DNA from: Trogon surrucura
Taxonomy: Eukaryota; Chordata; Aves; Trogoniformes; Trogonidae
DNA length: 64,000 nt
Assembly (NCBI GenBank): GCA_020746105.1
Contig: CM036622.1
Span: 17,275,487 to 17,339,486, forward strand
Direction: 5' to 3'
Under the pieces are notes generated by a model. It was not told the DNA's origin and did no database searches. It saw only the letters and a program-made list of their open reading frames with translations. Shown piece by piece: positions 42,301 through 52,924 of the stretch. The stretch's first letter is position 1. The number at the start of each line of letters is the position of its first letter. The translations under genes were made by a program, and so were the position numbers.

Positions 42301-45300
42301 CATTTACTTGAACAAAACAGCAATCTTATACCTCTAGAAAAAATTTGTAGGTCAAAATTTTATGTGGCTTGAAAATCATTATTACACTGGTTATACAAAA
42401 TTACTCTTTCAAAAACCTTTGACTGTTTACAGAAATTAGTTTCGTTAACAGAGCAACACATTTCACACATTCCAAGCAGGGACAGTAATTCTCCGAGCCT
42501 GGTTAACATCTGGGAGCTTCTTCTACTATCATTACATTTACAACACACATTTCTACATGTCCTAGCTTACATCCAGCACAGGCCAGCAGGATCCCTCTGC
42601 CTGCTTAGTTAGCCTCCTTACCCAAACTGCTTAAGCTAAGCTGATCACACCTTTCTTGTCAATAGAACAACCTCCAACCAGGACTTCTGCTGACACAGTG
42701 ATCCCAGCAAGCAGGTGTGATTTTTTTCTTGCACCCCAACTAACACAGTTATGCCAGCAGAAGTATGCAGTGCAAATCGATGTGCAAGTTTCTAAGGTTC
42801 TGACACAATGCAACAGCAGTAGTTCCAAAAAGAGTATCCATCACAGTGATAGTGAAATATTTACAAATTGTAAATTAAAGTACTTACAAAATATTTACAA
42901 ATTACCCTTGTAACTGTACTTATCTTATAGGGTTTACATATCTACTAATATATGTTTACTTTATTAACCTTACCTGGGTGCTTTCATTTTTAATGAAAGA
43001 GGCTGGTTTTGCTACATCATCATGAACAAGTGCCAAAAAAAACAAAAACCGAAGTATGAGCTAGGTATGTCATAACGTATAAATAGAACTTGAGAAGACA
43101 CAACATTAAGCTATTCTTAGATTTTTAGCAAATGATGCTGAGCCACTGACATCCCGTGGTGGGTACTGAGATGGTAAAGCTCACTTGCATAAAAGAGGTA
43201 CCAGATTATGCAGATACGCACAGAACAGGTTCGATTTACAATAACTTAAATGATCTGTCTAAACTCACTGCTATTTAGACAATCAAAGATGAGATCCCTA
43301 GTTCTCTAGTTAGTTCTGAAAAAAGGTCTAAGCAAACTGTGATTTTTTTTTTTGTGTAATTTTTTAGGTCGTTCTGTAAATTCTACCAGTTACACATTAA
43401 CACCTTTAAATGCTCTAGGATTCCTTCTTTAAGTTTCTGTACCACTTAGGATTTTTTTTCTTTAAAAGTACTTGGCCTTTAAAAAGGAAAAATACAACAC
43501 ACTACAGTGGTGTACAGTAAAAGAAATACATTCTTTCTTTCAGAAAATATCTTTCTGTCTCCATTAATTCTTTTAAGGTCTTGGACATTTTGTTTCTCAA
43601 ATAAGAGTAGTTTAAGAAAAGGTTTTAATCCTGGTATACACATCAGTACGAATAAATACGAACAGTAGCACAAACTCATCTGAATTTTATAACGGTCACT
43701 GACATCTCTACATAAAAGCAGCAGTCCATAAAATACAAATAGAATCAGTAAAATAAAAATGAAATTAGAAAAGCAGATCATAGATTATAGATACTAGATA
43801 TGGACACATTATCAAAGAAACACAGCAGCTGTTAGAATTTTGGTCATCCGGGTTTCGTCATATAGCCCGTTCTTCCTTCTTCCATCCCACTAACTCTAGC
43901 ATTTCATCTTCAAAGCCAATACAGAAGGGACTGCTTAAAACTGAGGTTATGCAGAGGTGTGAAGCTGGTAGATTCTACATGGAGGTCTATGGTTGAAACA
44001 TATACGCTGTATGTATTGTTGAAACAATAAGGAATATTATCCATGCATCCTGGTTCTTCACTTAAGGCAAGAAATAATGAACAACCTTGGATATGAATGT
44101 GTTCAATAGACTGACCTGCAGGTAAGCCTGTTCTTAATTAGAGCTGTAAAAATCTCTTGAAACAACTTGTGTTTGGGATGTTTGCTAAAATTCCTCTCAT
44201 TCTTGTAGGTCACACTAATAAGGAAAAAAAAAATAAAATACAGAATTACTAATTATCTTGTCACAAGATGATTTTAGATTACCAAAATTTAACATAAGCA
44301 AGAAAAATTAAGCAATGTCATATCTGCAGTTAGTACAGAATAACAAAATTTCAGGCTCCCCGAATGGTATGGAAGAACAGCCTATTTCATGCATAATTTG
44401 AGACTATTACAATAGCATAATAAAACTTTCCAAATAAAGAAACTATTACTTTATTTAAATTTACTATATTAACTCTCAACAGCACACTCTGCTGAGTGGG
44501 AGCATGTGTCTGAAACTTAGAAAGGCAGGAACATTCACAGTCAGATTCAGAAAGTGAAAAATATATAATTCATATCTCAGTGGATTTACATGAAAGTACA
44601 AGTAACAGACATAACTATGAATATAAATCCTTTCAATACCTCAGCAAGCCACAGATAAAGATGTTTAGAGATAAAACATTGTCATCATGGTAATTTTTTT
44701 TGTTTTACCTGAAGTTTTCAAGCTCAACAGCTTCTGTTGATTCTTGCCATTGACCATGGGGTTTTTGTTCACTGCTTCTGACATTTTGCCGAGCTCTTGT
44801 CACACTGGTTCGACCAGTCTCAAAATGTATGGCTGGAAGCTAAAGAGGAAAGGGACAGTACTCATGAGGCAAATTCTGCATTTAAAGTTCTATAAAAACG
44901 TTATCAAGCAAAAGTAATTTTTCTCAAGTTCTGACTTGGATCTTTGGACCTATAACTTACCATTACAAAACACACACACCTTATGCAAAACAAAACTGAT
45001 GTGGTAGAAAACTGATGCAAAGCAAGGCTGGAAAACAAGTAAATGGAGATATATAAAATACAAAGAACCGTGTCTTTTAAAATGTATAACAGTAAAGCTC
45101 AACAGATTCTGCAACACACGCTCACTAAGCATGCTCCTTACCTGTCCCACTTCTACAATTGCACAGCCTTCATATTTTTTTTTAGGTTGTAGAACTTGGA
45201 CGTTTCAGCTTTCTGCTCAGAAGCAATTTCATGCCTCCACCCAGGAAGGGAGTTTATACCTCTTATCTCACATAGACGATCCCCCTAAGTCATTTTGTCA

Positions 45301-46423
45301 TATCTTTTTACAGAATAGAAAGGGAGAACATGTTCTGGCATTCCAAGGACTCACATCCATCACCATGTGTTGGTTTTCTTTGCTTCAAACAGCAAATATG
45401 AGCTTCACTAACTGAGCTGATGTGGAAAGGATTTTACTGTGTCCTATAAGCTTCATGCATCAGTATTTATGCCCTGAGATTTTTAGCTGAAGTGTTGTTC
45501 TCTAAAGACAAATTGTTTATACTTAAAATATTGAACTTATTTTATATCTCTTACTACTCTTTAATACGTTGTAAATAATACGCTTCAAAACCTGCCTTCT
45601 CATGACACTGCGGACGAGAACAAATCTGTTAGGCTACTTGACTACATGCAACAATAGCTAGATAAAACCTGCCTAAGGTATAAAACAAAGCAGTTTTTTT
45701 TTCCTGTTAAAATAAAAATTATGGCAGAGTCAGATGGCAAGCAAGCCAGTTTAATTCTTTCACCTTTTCTAAATGGGATTTATTCCACAAAGAAGGTCTA
45801 ATGTTGTCAAGAAAAAAAAGATACAACCTCTACACAAGATTTTGATAATATGGTTAGTCATAATGGAACATAATACCCTAAGCATCTGCCACAAACCATA
45901 AGCACCATTATTTGCAATTACGCAATTCTACAATGTGTTTAATAATAGCTATTGAGAAATACCTGTTGGTTCCTTGACTGAGCATTTAAGAGAGACTGAA
46001 GTCTTTTAAGATCAGAATAATCCCTAGGATAAAACATAATAGCATAAATATAAGTGTTAATAGTTACATAAAAGTACTTCTGTAAGAGCAAAGAAGATCA
46101 ACCAGCAACAATGCTGCTGACAGAAAATAAAGTTTTCTACTGTTGCCTAGTGTCCTCATTTTGCATACAGAAGAATTTATACCTTCTCTAGAATGCCTTA
46201 AATCAACAAAGGTGTAAATAAACTTTGTGACCAGAGTAACAGTTGTCATGTTTATACTGCATTACGCATTAAAGCATTCTGCTCTGGCAGCAAGTGCAAA
46301 TTCCACATGGGTCCTGCTGAAGTTCAAAGTAAGACATTAGATACTATACCTCATGGAGGTCCCACGAAGTTTTTTGCCTGTTTCTTTCTCTGTGCTCTTC
46401 AACTTTTTGTCCTGATCAGGCAT
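15314..46423 (-). CDS. NEK10: NEK10, NIMA-related Ser/Thr kinase 10 (gene span of 22 coding exons; 3' part outside window)
   Basis: The spliced product begins [18 protein letters not shown], as in vertebrate NEK10, and the 22 exons below join in frame to 696 codons plus 2 bases. Residues about 100-490 form the armadillo-type helical region; residues about 515-696 are the first two thirds of the kinase domain. Visible kinase elements are the Gly loop GSGAFG (~526-531), the AMK lysine (~548), VHRDLTPNN (~652-660) and DFG (~673-675). Family knowledge: NEK10 is the only NEK with its kinase domain in the middle of the chain between non-catalytic regions; it acts in motile cilia and in DNA-damage signalling. 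The human protein is about 1170 residues, so roughly 40% lies left of position 15314. Every junction has GT-AG signals on the minus strand. Identification is very secure; exon edges were set by eye. Confidence 0.97.
18208..18333 (+). mobile_element. CR1 3' end
   Basis: Contains TGGTTGGACTCAATGATTTC and AAAGGTCTTTTCCAACCTAA and ends AATTCTATGATTCTATG, as in CR1 3' termini. Confidence 0.88.
20174..21290 (+). mobile_element. LTR of an avian endogenous retrovirus, expanded by an internal tandem array
   Basis: 20240-20390 resembles a common avian LTR: TTTATTTCTCATTAACCTTC, an AATAAA within GGAAATAAATTC, then GGTTGAGTCTCTTTTGGTAA and CTCCCTGTCGTTATCTCAAC. Its 3' end (GAGTGGCTGTGGTGAGCACC to GGTCAAACCACTACAA) appears only after ~830 bp of tandem repeats. 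A second LTR of similar type at 33024 (minus) lacks the array. The 5' part is truncated and no internal retroviral genes are present. Family name not assigned. Confidence 0.65.
20403..21228 (+). repeat. Five-copy tandem array, unit about 180 bp
   Basis: The same landmarks (CTGGAGAACTT...AATCTGGGCCACYCTCATGA...GGGGTC...) recur with anchor positions 20464, 20641, 20834, 20969 and 21152, giving spacings of 177, 193, 135 and 183. Copy 4 has a deletion at its front. The array is richer in GC than its surroundings, and each unit stays open in one plus-strand frame (PGELxNLGHxHDPGV), but frames differ between units. Confidence 0.9.
21624..21726 (-). CDS. NEK10: NEK10 coding exon 21 (catalytic loop)
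   Basis: 103 bp, encodes [20 protein letters not shown] then [14 protein letters not shown]. The catalytic loop reads HRDLTPNN: Asp and Asn are present, and Thr stands where most kinases have Lys. As I recall, human NEK10 has the same Thr, so this is a family trait. Acceptor TTTTAAAG, donor GTAAGT. Confidence 0.95.
21840..21978 (+). mobile_element. CR1 3' end
   Basis: Reads GTTCAAGGCCAGGCTGGATG, then GGTTGGAACTAGATGACCTT and TAAGGTCCCTTTCAACCCAA, ending CATTCTATGATC. Fills over a third of the short intron between exons 20 and 21. Confidence 0.92.
22054..22175 (-). CDS. NEK10: NEK10 coding exon 20 (hinge, helix D-E)
   Basis: 122 bp, encodes [20 protein letters not shown] then [20 protein letters not shown] and Q. 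VMELIEG is the hinge region. Acceptor TTATGTAG, donor GTAAGG. Confidence 0.95.
22799..22844 (-). CDS. NEK10: NEK10 coding exon 19 (46 bp)
   Basis: Encodes [15 protein letters not shown] plus one base of Asn. HPNVVRYY is the standard kinase strand-4 motif. Acceptor TTTTAG, donor GTAAGT. Confidence 0.95.
23463..24103 (-). mobile_element. CR1 LINE fragment, ~640 bp
   Basis: Antisense CR1 with its 3' terminus at 23463 (TTCATAGAATCATTTAGATTGG). It runs through the ACCTCTTCCCTGGGCAGCCTG region to the GCCGTTGGCCTTCTTGGCCA region. Faces a short plus-strand CR1 end at 24104. Confidence 0.93.
24104..24162 (+). mobile_element. Short CR1 3' end, opposite orientation
   Basis: CAATGGTTGGACTCTCTGAT then CTTAAAGGTCTTTTCTAACC and ATGATTCTA: a sense-strand CR1 terminus joined directly to the 5' end of the antisense copy. 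Confidence 0.82.
24187..24324 (-). CDS. NEK10: NEK10 coding exon 18 (catalytic Lys, helix C)
   Basis: 138 bp, 46 codons: [40 protein letters not shown] and TIIKEQ. AMK carries the ATP-anchoring lysine, and E of SELTIIKEQ is in helix C. Acceptor TTTTTCACAG, donor GTATGT. CR1 DNA begins about 25 bp inside the following intron. Confidence 0.96.
24885..25013 (-). CDS. NEK10: NEK10 coding exon 17 (linker and Gly-rich loop)
   Basis: 129 bp, 43 codons: [20 protein letters not shown] then [20 protein letters not shown] and [11 protein letters not shown] is the nucleotide-binding glycine loop. The stretch before it is a predicted helix (coiled coil in human NEK10). Acceptor AACCAG, donor GTAAAT. Confidence 0.96.
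25116..25218 (-). CDS. NEK10: NEK10 coding exon 16
   Basis: 103 bp, encodes [20 protein letters not shown] then [15 protein letters not shown]. Acceptor TTTGTAG, donor GTAAGT. Last exon before the kinase domain. Confidence 0.95.
25741..25790. repeat. Tandem GTTAAATTTTT units
   Basis: Nearly four copies of a 12-14 bp unit (GTTAAATTTTTTT) inside the NEK10 intron between exons 15 and 16. Confidence 0.9.
26640..26704 (-). CDS. NEK10: NEK10 coding exon 15
   Basis: 65 bp, encodes [20 protein letters not shown] then K + AG. Acceptor GCTATAG, donor GTATGT. Confidence 0.94.
26705..29556 (-). other. NEK10: 2.9 kb NEK10 intron
   Basis: Mostly plain AT-rich DNA. A short LTR-start-like phrase (GTGTCCTGGTTTGAGGCTGG, 27391) and a GC-richer patch at 28800-29020 with a 68-codon ORF are the only irregularities. 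Neither can be assigned. Confidence 0.6.
29557..29634 (-). CDS. NEK10: NEK10 coding exon 14
   Basis: 78 bp, in frame, encodes [20 protein letters not shown] then KASLLQ. Acceptor TTTTTTACAG, donor GTAACT. Confidence 0.94.
30500..30577 (+). mobile_element. Short CR1 3' end
   Basis: GTTAGGCTAGATGATCCTTG, then AGGTCCCTTCCAACCTGG and CATGATTCTATGATTC. Confidence 0.88.
31071..32126 (+). mobile_element. CR1 LINE, 1.06 kb, 3' half of ORF2
   Basis: Two adjoining frames encode the CR1 reverse-transcriptase C-terminal half: [40 protein letters not shown], then [20 protein letters not shown] and [19 protein letters not shown]. The motif C box, normally FADD, reads FPDG, and a frameshift separates LESWAKG from LMRFNKDK. 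Both lesions recur in the copy at 50564. Ends in ATTCTATGATTCTATG. Sits in the NEK10 intron between exons 13 and 14, antisense to the gene. Confidence 0.96.
32907..32968 (-). CDS. NEK10: NEK10 coding exon 13
   Basis: 62 bp, encodes [20 protein letters not shown] then Q. Acceptor TTATTCTAG, donor GTAGGA. An LTR fragment begins only ~55 bp upstream of its acceptor (see 33024). Confidence 0.93.
33024..33772 (-). mobile_element. LTR fragment of an avian endogenous retrovirus
   Basis: Reverse strand carries GGCAATAAATAAAAGTGATT, CCCCAAGCCAGGTTTGTTTC, GTCATGGTAACTGG and CTCCCTGTCTTTATCTTAAC. These parallel 20280-20370 in the same order, with the AATAAA. The upstream part (33250-33770) resembles the CAGCCTGTGG/GGAGCAGGGATTCTCCTGC-type region of such LTRs. 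No tandem array is present. Lies in sense with NEK10 between exons 12 and 13. Confidence 0.65.
34556..34692 (-). CDS. NEK10: NEK10 coding exon 12
   Basis: 137 bp. Encodes [40 protein letters not shown] and TLSLQA. A Ser-rich loop between helical repeats. The acceptor is a long poly-T tract ending TTTTTTCAG; donor GTGGGT. Confidence 0.94.
35184..35408 (-). CDS. NEK10: NEK10 coding exon 11 (longest, armadillo core)
   Basis: 225 bp. Encodes [20 protein letters not shown], then the repeat core with [20 protein letters not shown] and [20 protein letters not shown]. This is the most conserved part of the armadillo region, almost unchanged from human. Acceptor TTTTAG, donor GTAGGT after CAGGG. Confidence 0.96.
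36755..36841 (-). CDS. NEK10: NEK10 coding exon 10
   Basis: 87 bp, phase 2 in and out, encodes [20 protein letters not shown] then LHEYDLLSK. Acceptor TTTGTAG, donor GTGAGA. Confidence 0.94.
37985..38064 (-). CDS. NEK10: NEK10 coding exon 9
   Basis: 80 bp, encodes [20 protein letters not shown] then LTSLAE + AG. This is an armadillo-like helical repeat. Acceptor TTTTCTAG, donor GTAGGT. Confidence 0.94.
39114..39181 (-). CDS. NEK10: NEK10 coding exon 8
   Basis: 68 bp, completes Tyr and encodes [20 protein letters not shown] then HK. Acceptor CCATAG, donor GTAAAT. The [12 protein letters not shown] run is near-identical to mammalian NEK10. Confidence 0.94.
39489..39567 (-). CDS. NEK10: NEK10 coding exon 7
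   Basis: 79 bp, encodes [20 protein letters not shown] then QLVNMT and the first base of Tyr. Acceptor CTTGTAG, donor GTAAGT. Confidence 0.94.
40461..40502 (-). CDS. NEK10: NEK10 coding exon 6 (42 bp)
   Basis: A very short in-frame exon of 14 codons, [14 protein letters not shown], with acceptor TTTTAG and donor GTACAA. Its length is divisible by three, so skipping would keep the frame. Confidence 0.92.
41212..41296 (-). CDS. NEK10: NEK10 coding exon 5
   Basis: 85 bp, encodes [20 protein letters not shown] then LFVRDPWYQ. Acceptor TTTTACAG, donor GTCAGT. Helical repeat region. Confidence 0.94.
44116..44214 (-). CDS. NEK10: NEK10 coding exon 4
   Basis: 99 bp, phase 2 in and out, encodes [20 protein letters not shown] then [13 protein letters not shown]. 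Acceptor TTATTAG; donor GTCAGT after CTGCAG. Start of the helical (armadillo-type) region. Confidence 0.93.
44709..44839 (-). CDS. NEK10: NEK10 coding exon 3
   Basis: 131 bp, phase 0 in and phase 2 out, encodes [15 protein letters not shown] and ends [14 protein letters not shown]. Acceptor TTTAG, donor GTAAAAC. The [15 protein letters not shown] tail is highly conserved in NEK10. Confidence 0.94.
45963..46023 (-). CDS. NEK10: NEK10 coding exon 2
   Basis: 61 bp, completes the split Arg codon and encodes [20 protein letters not shown]. Acceptor CCTAG, donor GTATTT. The DYSDLKRL motif matches the NEK10 N-terminus. Confidence 0.93.
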
Positions 46424-46449
46424 TGTGCATCACTATTATCATCATATGG
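46350..46449 (-). CDS. NEK10: NEK10 exon with start codon
   Basis: The ATG lies at 46423-46421. Coding part is 46350-46423 (24 codons + AG), peptide [18 protein letters not shown] then LRGTSM. The MPDQDKK start is the conserved NEK10 N-terminus, which fixes the start. The exon begins after a TTTTTAG acceptor near 46450, so about 26 bases are 5'UTR. Donor GTATAG follows at 46349. Confidence 0.93.
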
Positions 46450-49400
46450 CTAAAAACTCACTTCCTTAAAAATGAAGTAGACAGACAGAATTAATCATTG
46501 CAGCAAAAGCAAAATTTATTTACTTACAGAACCAACTGATACACCTTTAAGAAAAAAAAAAAAAGCAAATCAGTTTTACCATTTTCTCAGCATGAACCCT
46601 TGGGCATTATACGAGGATATCCTTTAGAACTCCAGGTATTAACAAGAAAGTAATTAACCTTGGCTTCCCAACACATGGGGAGATAATACTGGCTGTCTTG
46701 CTATTGCATGTATTTTTTTATTAGGATTTTTCCTATTCTTACATTTTATTGCTATTATTTCTCACTGTGGATTGGCTACTTATGTTACAGCAGTACTTAA
46801 AGACTGATACCTAGGTTGTATCATAGAAGTTGTTGTCCAGACAACAGAGAATATTTTAATCATCTAAATAAACAAGACAGACGAAGGGTAGAAAAAGGAA
46901 GCATCTGACAAATAAATGAGATGCATAGATCATGCAGTCTACCAAAGAACCACAGAAATTTTCAGTAGTTTCATATCTGGATCTCCACATTTTCAGCTGA
47001 ATGCCTTACATCAAGAGTGTCCAGCTCTTCTTGCAGTGGGACATACAGTTTATTTGCAGCAGAGCTGTATGTCCCACCCTCATCAGGGCCATTACCGCAT
47101 ATTCAATCCACTGCAGACAAATGTTCAGTCGGTAGGTCTGACTTTCCACAAAAGCCCACAGCTTGACTGTATAGTATACATTTGTTCACTGAAGATCTTA
47201 TAAAACCCTAGAAAGAGACAGAAAGACATAGAAATAGTATAGTTAAGAGGAATCTCTTGCTGCCACTAAAGTAATTACATTGATGCAGTCCCTGTCCCAA
47301 CCAGAAAAAAAGATGGTCAGGAGCAGGTTGGGGCTGAAGAACTATCCCACAGAACTGCATCAGCTGCAGCATACTGGTAGTGCACCTCCAATTTAAAAAA
47401 TGAGGATATAATACCACTGTCTATCCTTTCCACCCATTTTACTATTCACTAAAAAGCATGGACCATTTCGATGTTCCCTTTGCTGTCTCTTTAACAGGAT
47501 TTTTCCATATGAAGCATGATAGCCTCCTTTTCTCTTTGTGTAGTATAGAACTACTCTGCTATTGATTTTTATTCCTCTTCCTCATAAAGGCAAAGAAGAA
47601 GAAGGCAATCTGGCAGGAACAAAAGCACTGTAAACCACCAGAGGTTGCTGCTTCCCAATTGAAAATCAGAATTATTTTCCCAAATATCACTTTTGCATCA
47701 GACACAGAACTTCCCAAAATGCAACTGATGACAGTATGAACTCACACACTGTATTAACTGATTCCAGAAGGTGGTCTGTAAGTCCAGTTCATCCATTTCT
47801 ATTCTTCTAAACAAACCTTTATCCTACCACCAGTCTCACCACAGAGAATGATTGATTTGGATTCCCAAGAAATTAATCCTCTCTCCTCCATGCATTCACT
47901 CAGCCAAGTTATTAAAAAACACCTCTGTTGTACCATCTATCACCAGGGAATGAAGACAAACAGGATCTGTTTTACCAGTAAGCAGAAAAAAAAATCTTGA
48001 ATTCAGATTAAACCAAATTAAGTTAGTTCAATTAATTTATTTCATTTGCTTCAAAAGCAGTAAAAGTTAAGACAAGTCATGTACGTTGTTAAGCATATTT
48101 AAGAATCCTTACGAGTAAGAATTACCATGTATTGGTTTAGCGATGCTTGTACCTAATATCCTCCCCCAGTACACCAATCCATTTGGCGTATTACTGAGGC
48201 ACGACACAATGCACCCATCACCTCATGTGCACAGAAAGAAATACCATGAAATTCGCAAATTACCAACCTGCTCAGGAGTACATATGTACAAAAGACAGAT
48301 TTCAACCAAATAAAGAACCAAAAAAAAAAACCTGCACACAAACTACCTTGTCCACAAGCAAATACAGTTAAATCTTAGAACTCTCAGCATTCCATTTTAA
48401 AAAAAAATTAATCCTTGAGTTAAACATCTAAACCATAAACAGCAGGATTCTCAGTACAGCTAAGATTTCATCCAAAATCATTAGGTCTTTGTGATTATTT
48501 AAAAAAATTTACAACTGTAGACTAACCTTGCTTTAGGGCTGCCAGTGTAACGCTTTTGCTCTTTGCAGTACCTTGGTAAAGATGAAACAGCATAATAGCT
48601 GACTAATACTTTAAAGGTTTGTGTCATTACAAATTTAAATGTCCCTGGCACAAAATCGAACCTGACAAACACCTGACAAATTCCCTTCACTGCTGTCTGA
48701 GAATAAAGGGATGCAGCTCCCCCAGGAAGGCAGCCCTGCACCCAGCTCCGAGGACTCGCCCTGAGGTTACCTCTCGGCTTCCTAGAGGCCACTAAGCCCG
48801 AACAAGTCGGCAAAGCACTTCAATGAAAAGAGGCCAGTCCTGGCCACAAAGTGGCCCGGCACAACCTCTTTGGTCTATCAGCACAGCATCACTGCACAGC
48901 TCACTGGCTTGGGAAACCTGATGCAGGTTACAAATAATCTCTCCTACTTTAACCTGATTACTTTATAGCTTGTCCCCAAGTACTGCTGTACAAGGGCAGG
49001 GACAATATACAGAAAGGAGCATTTACCCACACAGCTTACAGTGTTGTGCCCTTCAGCTTTACTACAGAGATAAACCAATTAATTAACTGCCAGCTGCTGC
49101 TGAAAAGAGCAAACCCTTTCCTCTCTCTCTTCCCAACCTCAGGCACTCGCCTCCACTTCTTCAACTCATCTGACCCAAACCTGAGTAAGTTTAGAGAGCT
49201 AAGCAGGCAGAAGACAACACACTTCCCTCTGTAGAGTTAGTTTTCTACCAATTTAGCTCACTGTTACAGTGGTCTGATGAGCATCTCTACTGACAAGGCA
49301 GAGGGCAGGAATGCACAGACAGCTGTAAATAGAGGGAGAAGAGCAGAAAACTCTTTCATCAGTAGCCAGTCATCAAATCAAGTAGGTCTATTAGCACCAC

Positions 49401-50563
49401 ACCCCGACAAGAGGTAGACAAGAGGGGGCAGACAAGAGGAAACAACCCTGTTTCCTTGTATCAGCCATAAACCTGACAGAAAACAGACGTGAAGTATTTC
49501 CTTACCTATTCTCAGTTATTAAGACTTTCTCAAAACTACTAGTTTCCCCTCCGTGTTTCTTCTTTACTTGAGTCAGCAGAAACTTCCAAGAAGCCAGGCT
49601 ATTAACTATCCCCCAGCTATTAAGCCAGCCATGAGTAATGTATAAGAAACAAGCCAGGCGCTTGCATTTCACTTAGGTTGTGCCAGAAAAAGACTGAAAT
49701 CACACAACTCTTCAAAAGTGCAGAAACACATTAAAAGGAAAATGTCTTTGTAGCATAGAGTCTTACTGAATTCCACTTAAAACAATGAAATGAGAGCTAT
49801 ATTAACTAATTCATTTTAACTGGAGATAAAAACACTTAATTAGCTATGGTAATTTAAATACATAGGAAAAGAGATGAACTCTGATAGTGCTGGCATGCAG
49901 GATGGGGCAAGAAATGCTCCACAAACCCTGTTAGAAATGAAATTCCCATGATGAGAGACATGAGACAAAGGAATTACCATCCCAGACTTGATCTGTGCCC
50001 CAGCCTAGTACCTGTCTTAGATGACACCAGTACATAAAGCTTTAGGGGGGGGAAAAAACCAAAACATAATAAACAAAACCACAAAGGCATATTGGAGGAT
50101 AGATCTGCCACCAGAAACTACAGTGTAATGGTTAGAAACTTTCTTAAGTATGTCTTACATTCTTTATAATCTTTATTAGCAATAACTGCTGCAATATGGA
50201 TTGTTTGTAAGCCAAACAGTTGCACGATTTACCCTTGAACTACTTTCTAAATCATTCCAGTGGCTGACTTCCACTACCTAATTATACACAGAAGGTTAAC
50301 AGGCTTAATGTGGATAAAGGCACAGTAGATATGTTAGACCTTGACTTTAATAAGACTTTTGATGCTGTTGCTAGATAGGAATTTACTCTAATACCATAAG
50401 ATGAGTGTGAGGTCAGATGAAAATTCCATAGAAGTGCAGTTATCAATATATAACTGTCAAAATAGAAATGCATTTCAAATAGGGTCATAATGATGGCAAA
50501 GGAAAATGAAAAGGTACTTTTTCTTCTCCAGTCTGATGAAGCCAAAGGGAACCCTGGACCATT

Positions 50564-52610
50564 TCATAGAATCATAGAATGTTAGGGGTTGGAAGGGACC
50601 TCTAGAGATCATCTAGTCCAACATCCCTGCCAAAGCAGGATCCCCTAGGGCAACCACACAGGAACACATTCTCATAGGTTTTGAAAGTCTCCAGAGAACG
50701 GGACTCCACAACCTCTCTGGGCAGCCTGGGCCAGTGCTCTATCACCCTCAAAGTAAAGAAATTTTTCCTCATGTTGAGGTGGAACTTCCTATGTTCTAAC
50801 TTAAACCCATTATTCCATGTTTTATTACTGGGCACCACTGAGATTGTCTCCTTCCCCTTGATACCCACCTCTCAGATATTTGTATACATTAATAAGATCC
50901 CCTCTCAGCCATCTCCCTTCAAGGCTAAACAGCCTCAATTCTTTCAGTCTCTCTTCACAGGAGAGATGTTCAAGTCCCTTAATCATCCTCATAGCTCTTC
51001 GTTGGACCCTCTCCAGTAGGTCCCTGTCTCTCTTGAATTGGGGAGCCCAAAACTGGACACAGTATTCCAGGTGTGGTCTCACCAGGGCAGAGTACAGGGG
51101 GAGGAGAACCTCCCTAAATCTGCTGGACACACTTTTCTTAATGCACCCCAGGATCCCATTGGCCCTCTTGGCCACAAGGGTACATCGCTGTCCCACAGAC
51201 AACTTACTGTCCACTAGGACTCCAAGGTCTTTCTCCACAGGGCTGCTTTCCAGCAGGACATCCCCTAACCTGTACTGGTGCCTGGTGTTATTCCTCCCCA
51301 GATGCAGGACTCTGCACTTGTCCTTATTGAACCTCATGAGCTTCCCTTTGCCCAGCTCTCCAGCCTGTCCAGATCTTGTTGGATGGCAGCACAGCCTTCC
51401 TGTGTGTCAGCCACCCCTCCCAGTTTCGTACCATCAGGGAATTTGCTGAGGGTGCACTCTATCCCCTCATCCAGGTTGTGGATGAAGATATTGAACAAAA
51501 CTGGACCCAGCACTGATCCCTGGGGAACATCACTGGCCACAGGCCTCCAGCTTGACTCTGTGCCACTGATCACAACCCTCTGAACTCTATTGCTGAGCCA
51601 GTTCGCAATCCACCTCATGGTCCGGTCATCTGTCCCACGTTTCTTGAGTTTACCTACGAGGATGTTACAGGGGACAGTATTGAAAGCTTTACCGAAGTCA
51701 AGGTATATGACATCCACCGGTCTCCCTTCATTAACCCATTTTGTCACACCTTTGTAAAAGGATATCAGATTACTCAGGCAAGACTTCCCCTTGGTAAGTC
51801 CATGCTGGCTATTCCTGATAACCTTCTTTTCTTCCAAGTGATTAGAGATGGCCTTCAGAATGAGCCATTACATCATTTTCCCAGGGATGGAAGTGAGACT
51901 GACCAGCCTGTAGTTGCCAGGATCCTCCTTCTTGCCCTTTCTGAAGAATGGAGTGGCATTTGCTTTCCTCCAGTCCTCAGGCATCTCTCCCATTCCCCAT
52001 GATTTTTCAAAGATCATGGATAGCGGCTCAGCCGCAACATCATCGAACTCTCTCAGCACACATGGATCACCCCCTCAGGGTCCATGGATTTGCACGTTTT
52101 CAGTTTTTGTAATAGTCCTTCAACCAAATCCTCATTGACCAGTGGAGAATCATCCTCACTCCAGTTTTGTTCCCTTACTTCTTAGGACTGCAATTCCTGA
52201 GGGCTGGCCTTAGGAGTACAGACTGAGGCAAAGAAGGCATTCAGTAATTCTGCCATCTCTGCATCCTCTGTTATCATATCTCCTGCCTCATTTAGCAGCA
52301 GATCCACTTTTTTCCTACTCTTCCTTTTCTTATTGAAATATTTAAAGAATTTTTTCTTGTTTTCTTTCACTTCCCAAGCCAGACTAAATTCCAAGACAGC
52401 CTTGGACTTTCTTGTTGATTCTCTACATACTCGGGCCACATTTCTATAATCCTCCCAGTTAACCAGACCCTTTTTCCACTTACTGTAAATTTCTCTCTTC
52501 CATTTGAGTTTTTCCAGGAGCTCCTTGCCTAACCATGCAGGCCTCCTGCCTCCTCTACTTGATTTTCTTTTAGAGGGAATGCATTTATCTTGAGCCTGGT
52601 TTAGGCAGAG
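50564..52610 (-). mobile_element. CR1 LINE, ~2.05 kb, longest repeat in the window
   Basis: The reverse strand runs from the endonuclease-RT linker (GGRRPAWL-like, ARVCRESTRKSKAVLEFSLA) through the RT core ([37 protein letters not shown]) to the C-terminus ([19 protein letters not shown]) and the ATTCTATGATTCTATG tail at 50564. Broken by several frameshifts and stops. Carries FPDG in place of FADD and the same frameshift after ESWAKG as the 31 kb copy. Left end (5') near 52610 is approximate. Confidence 0.96.
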
Positions 52611-52924
52611 TTTCCACTCTTGTTCTCAGAGAGCACAGCAGTCAGAAGGGTAAGTCACCGCATGTGACAGTGACCAGAGTAATGTCTGTGAGGTTCTACT
52701 TATCAACTCAATATGAATAGTATTTGATGAGCATTTCTTACGCATTTTATTGACAGAACCAACATGGAAACCTGCATGTTTGCTACAATGCAAACTTCTG
52801 CACACATATTTATCTCAAATTTTATTTTTTTAATAACTTTTTTGAAGGTTCTCTAAACATTTGCTTTCCTGACACATCAAAATACTCAAACCATTGCTGT
52901 TTTTTTTTGTTTGACTTCCCTCTG

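Noticed and set aside
50880..51449. 189-codon plus-strand ORF
   Set aside because: Antisense shadow of the CR1 reverse-transcriptase frame; a near-identical shadow occurs antisense to the 31 kb copy.
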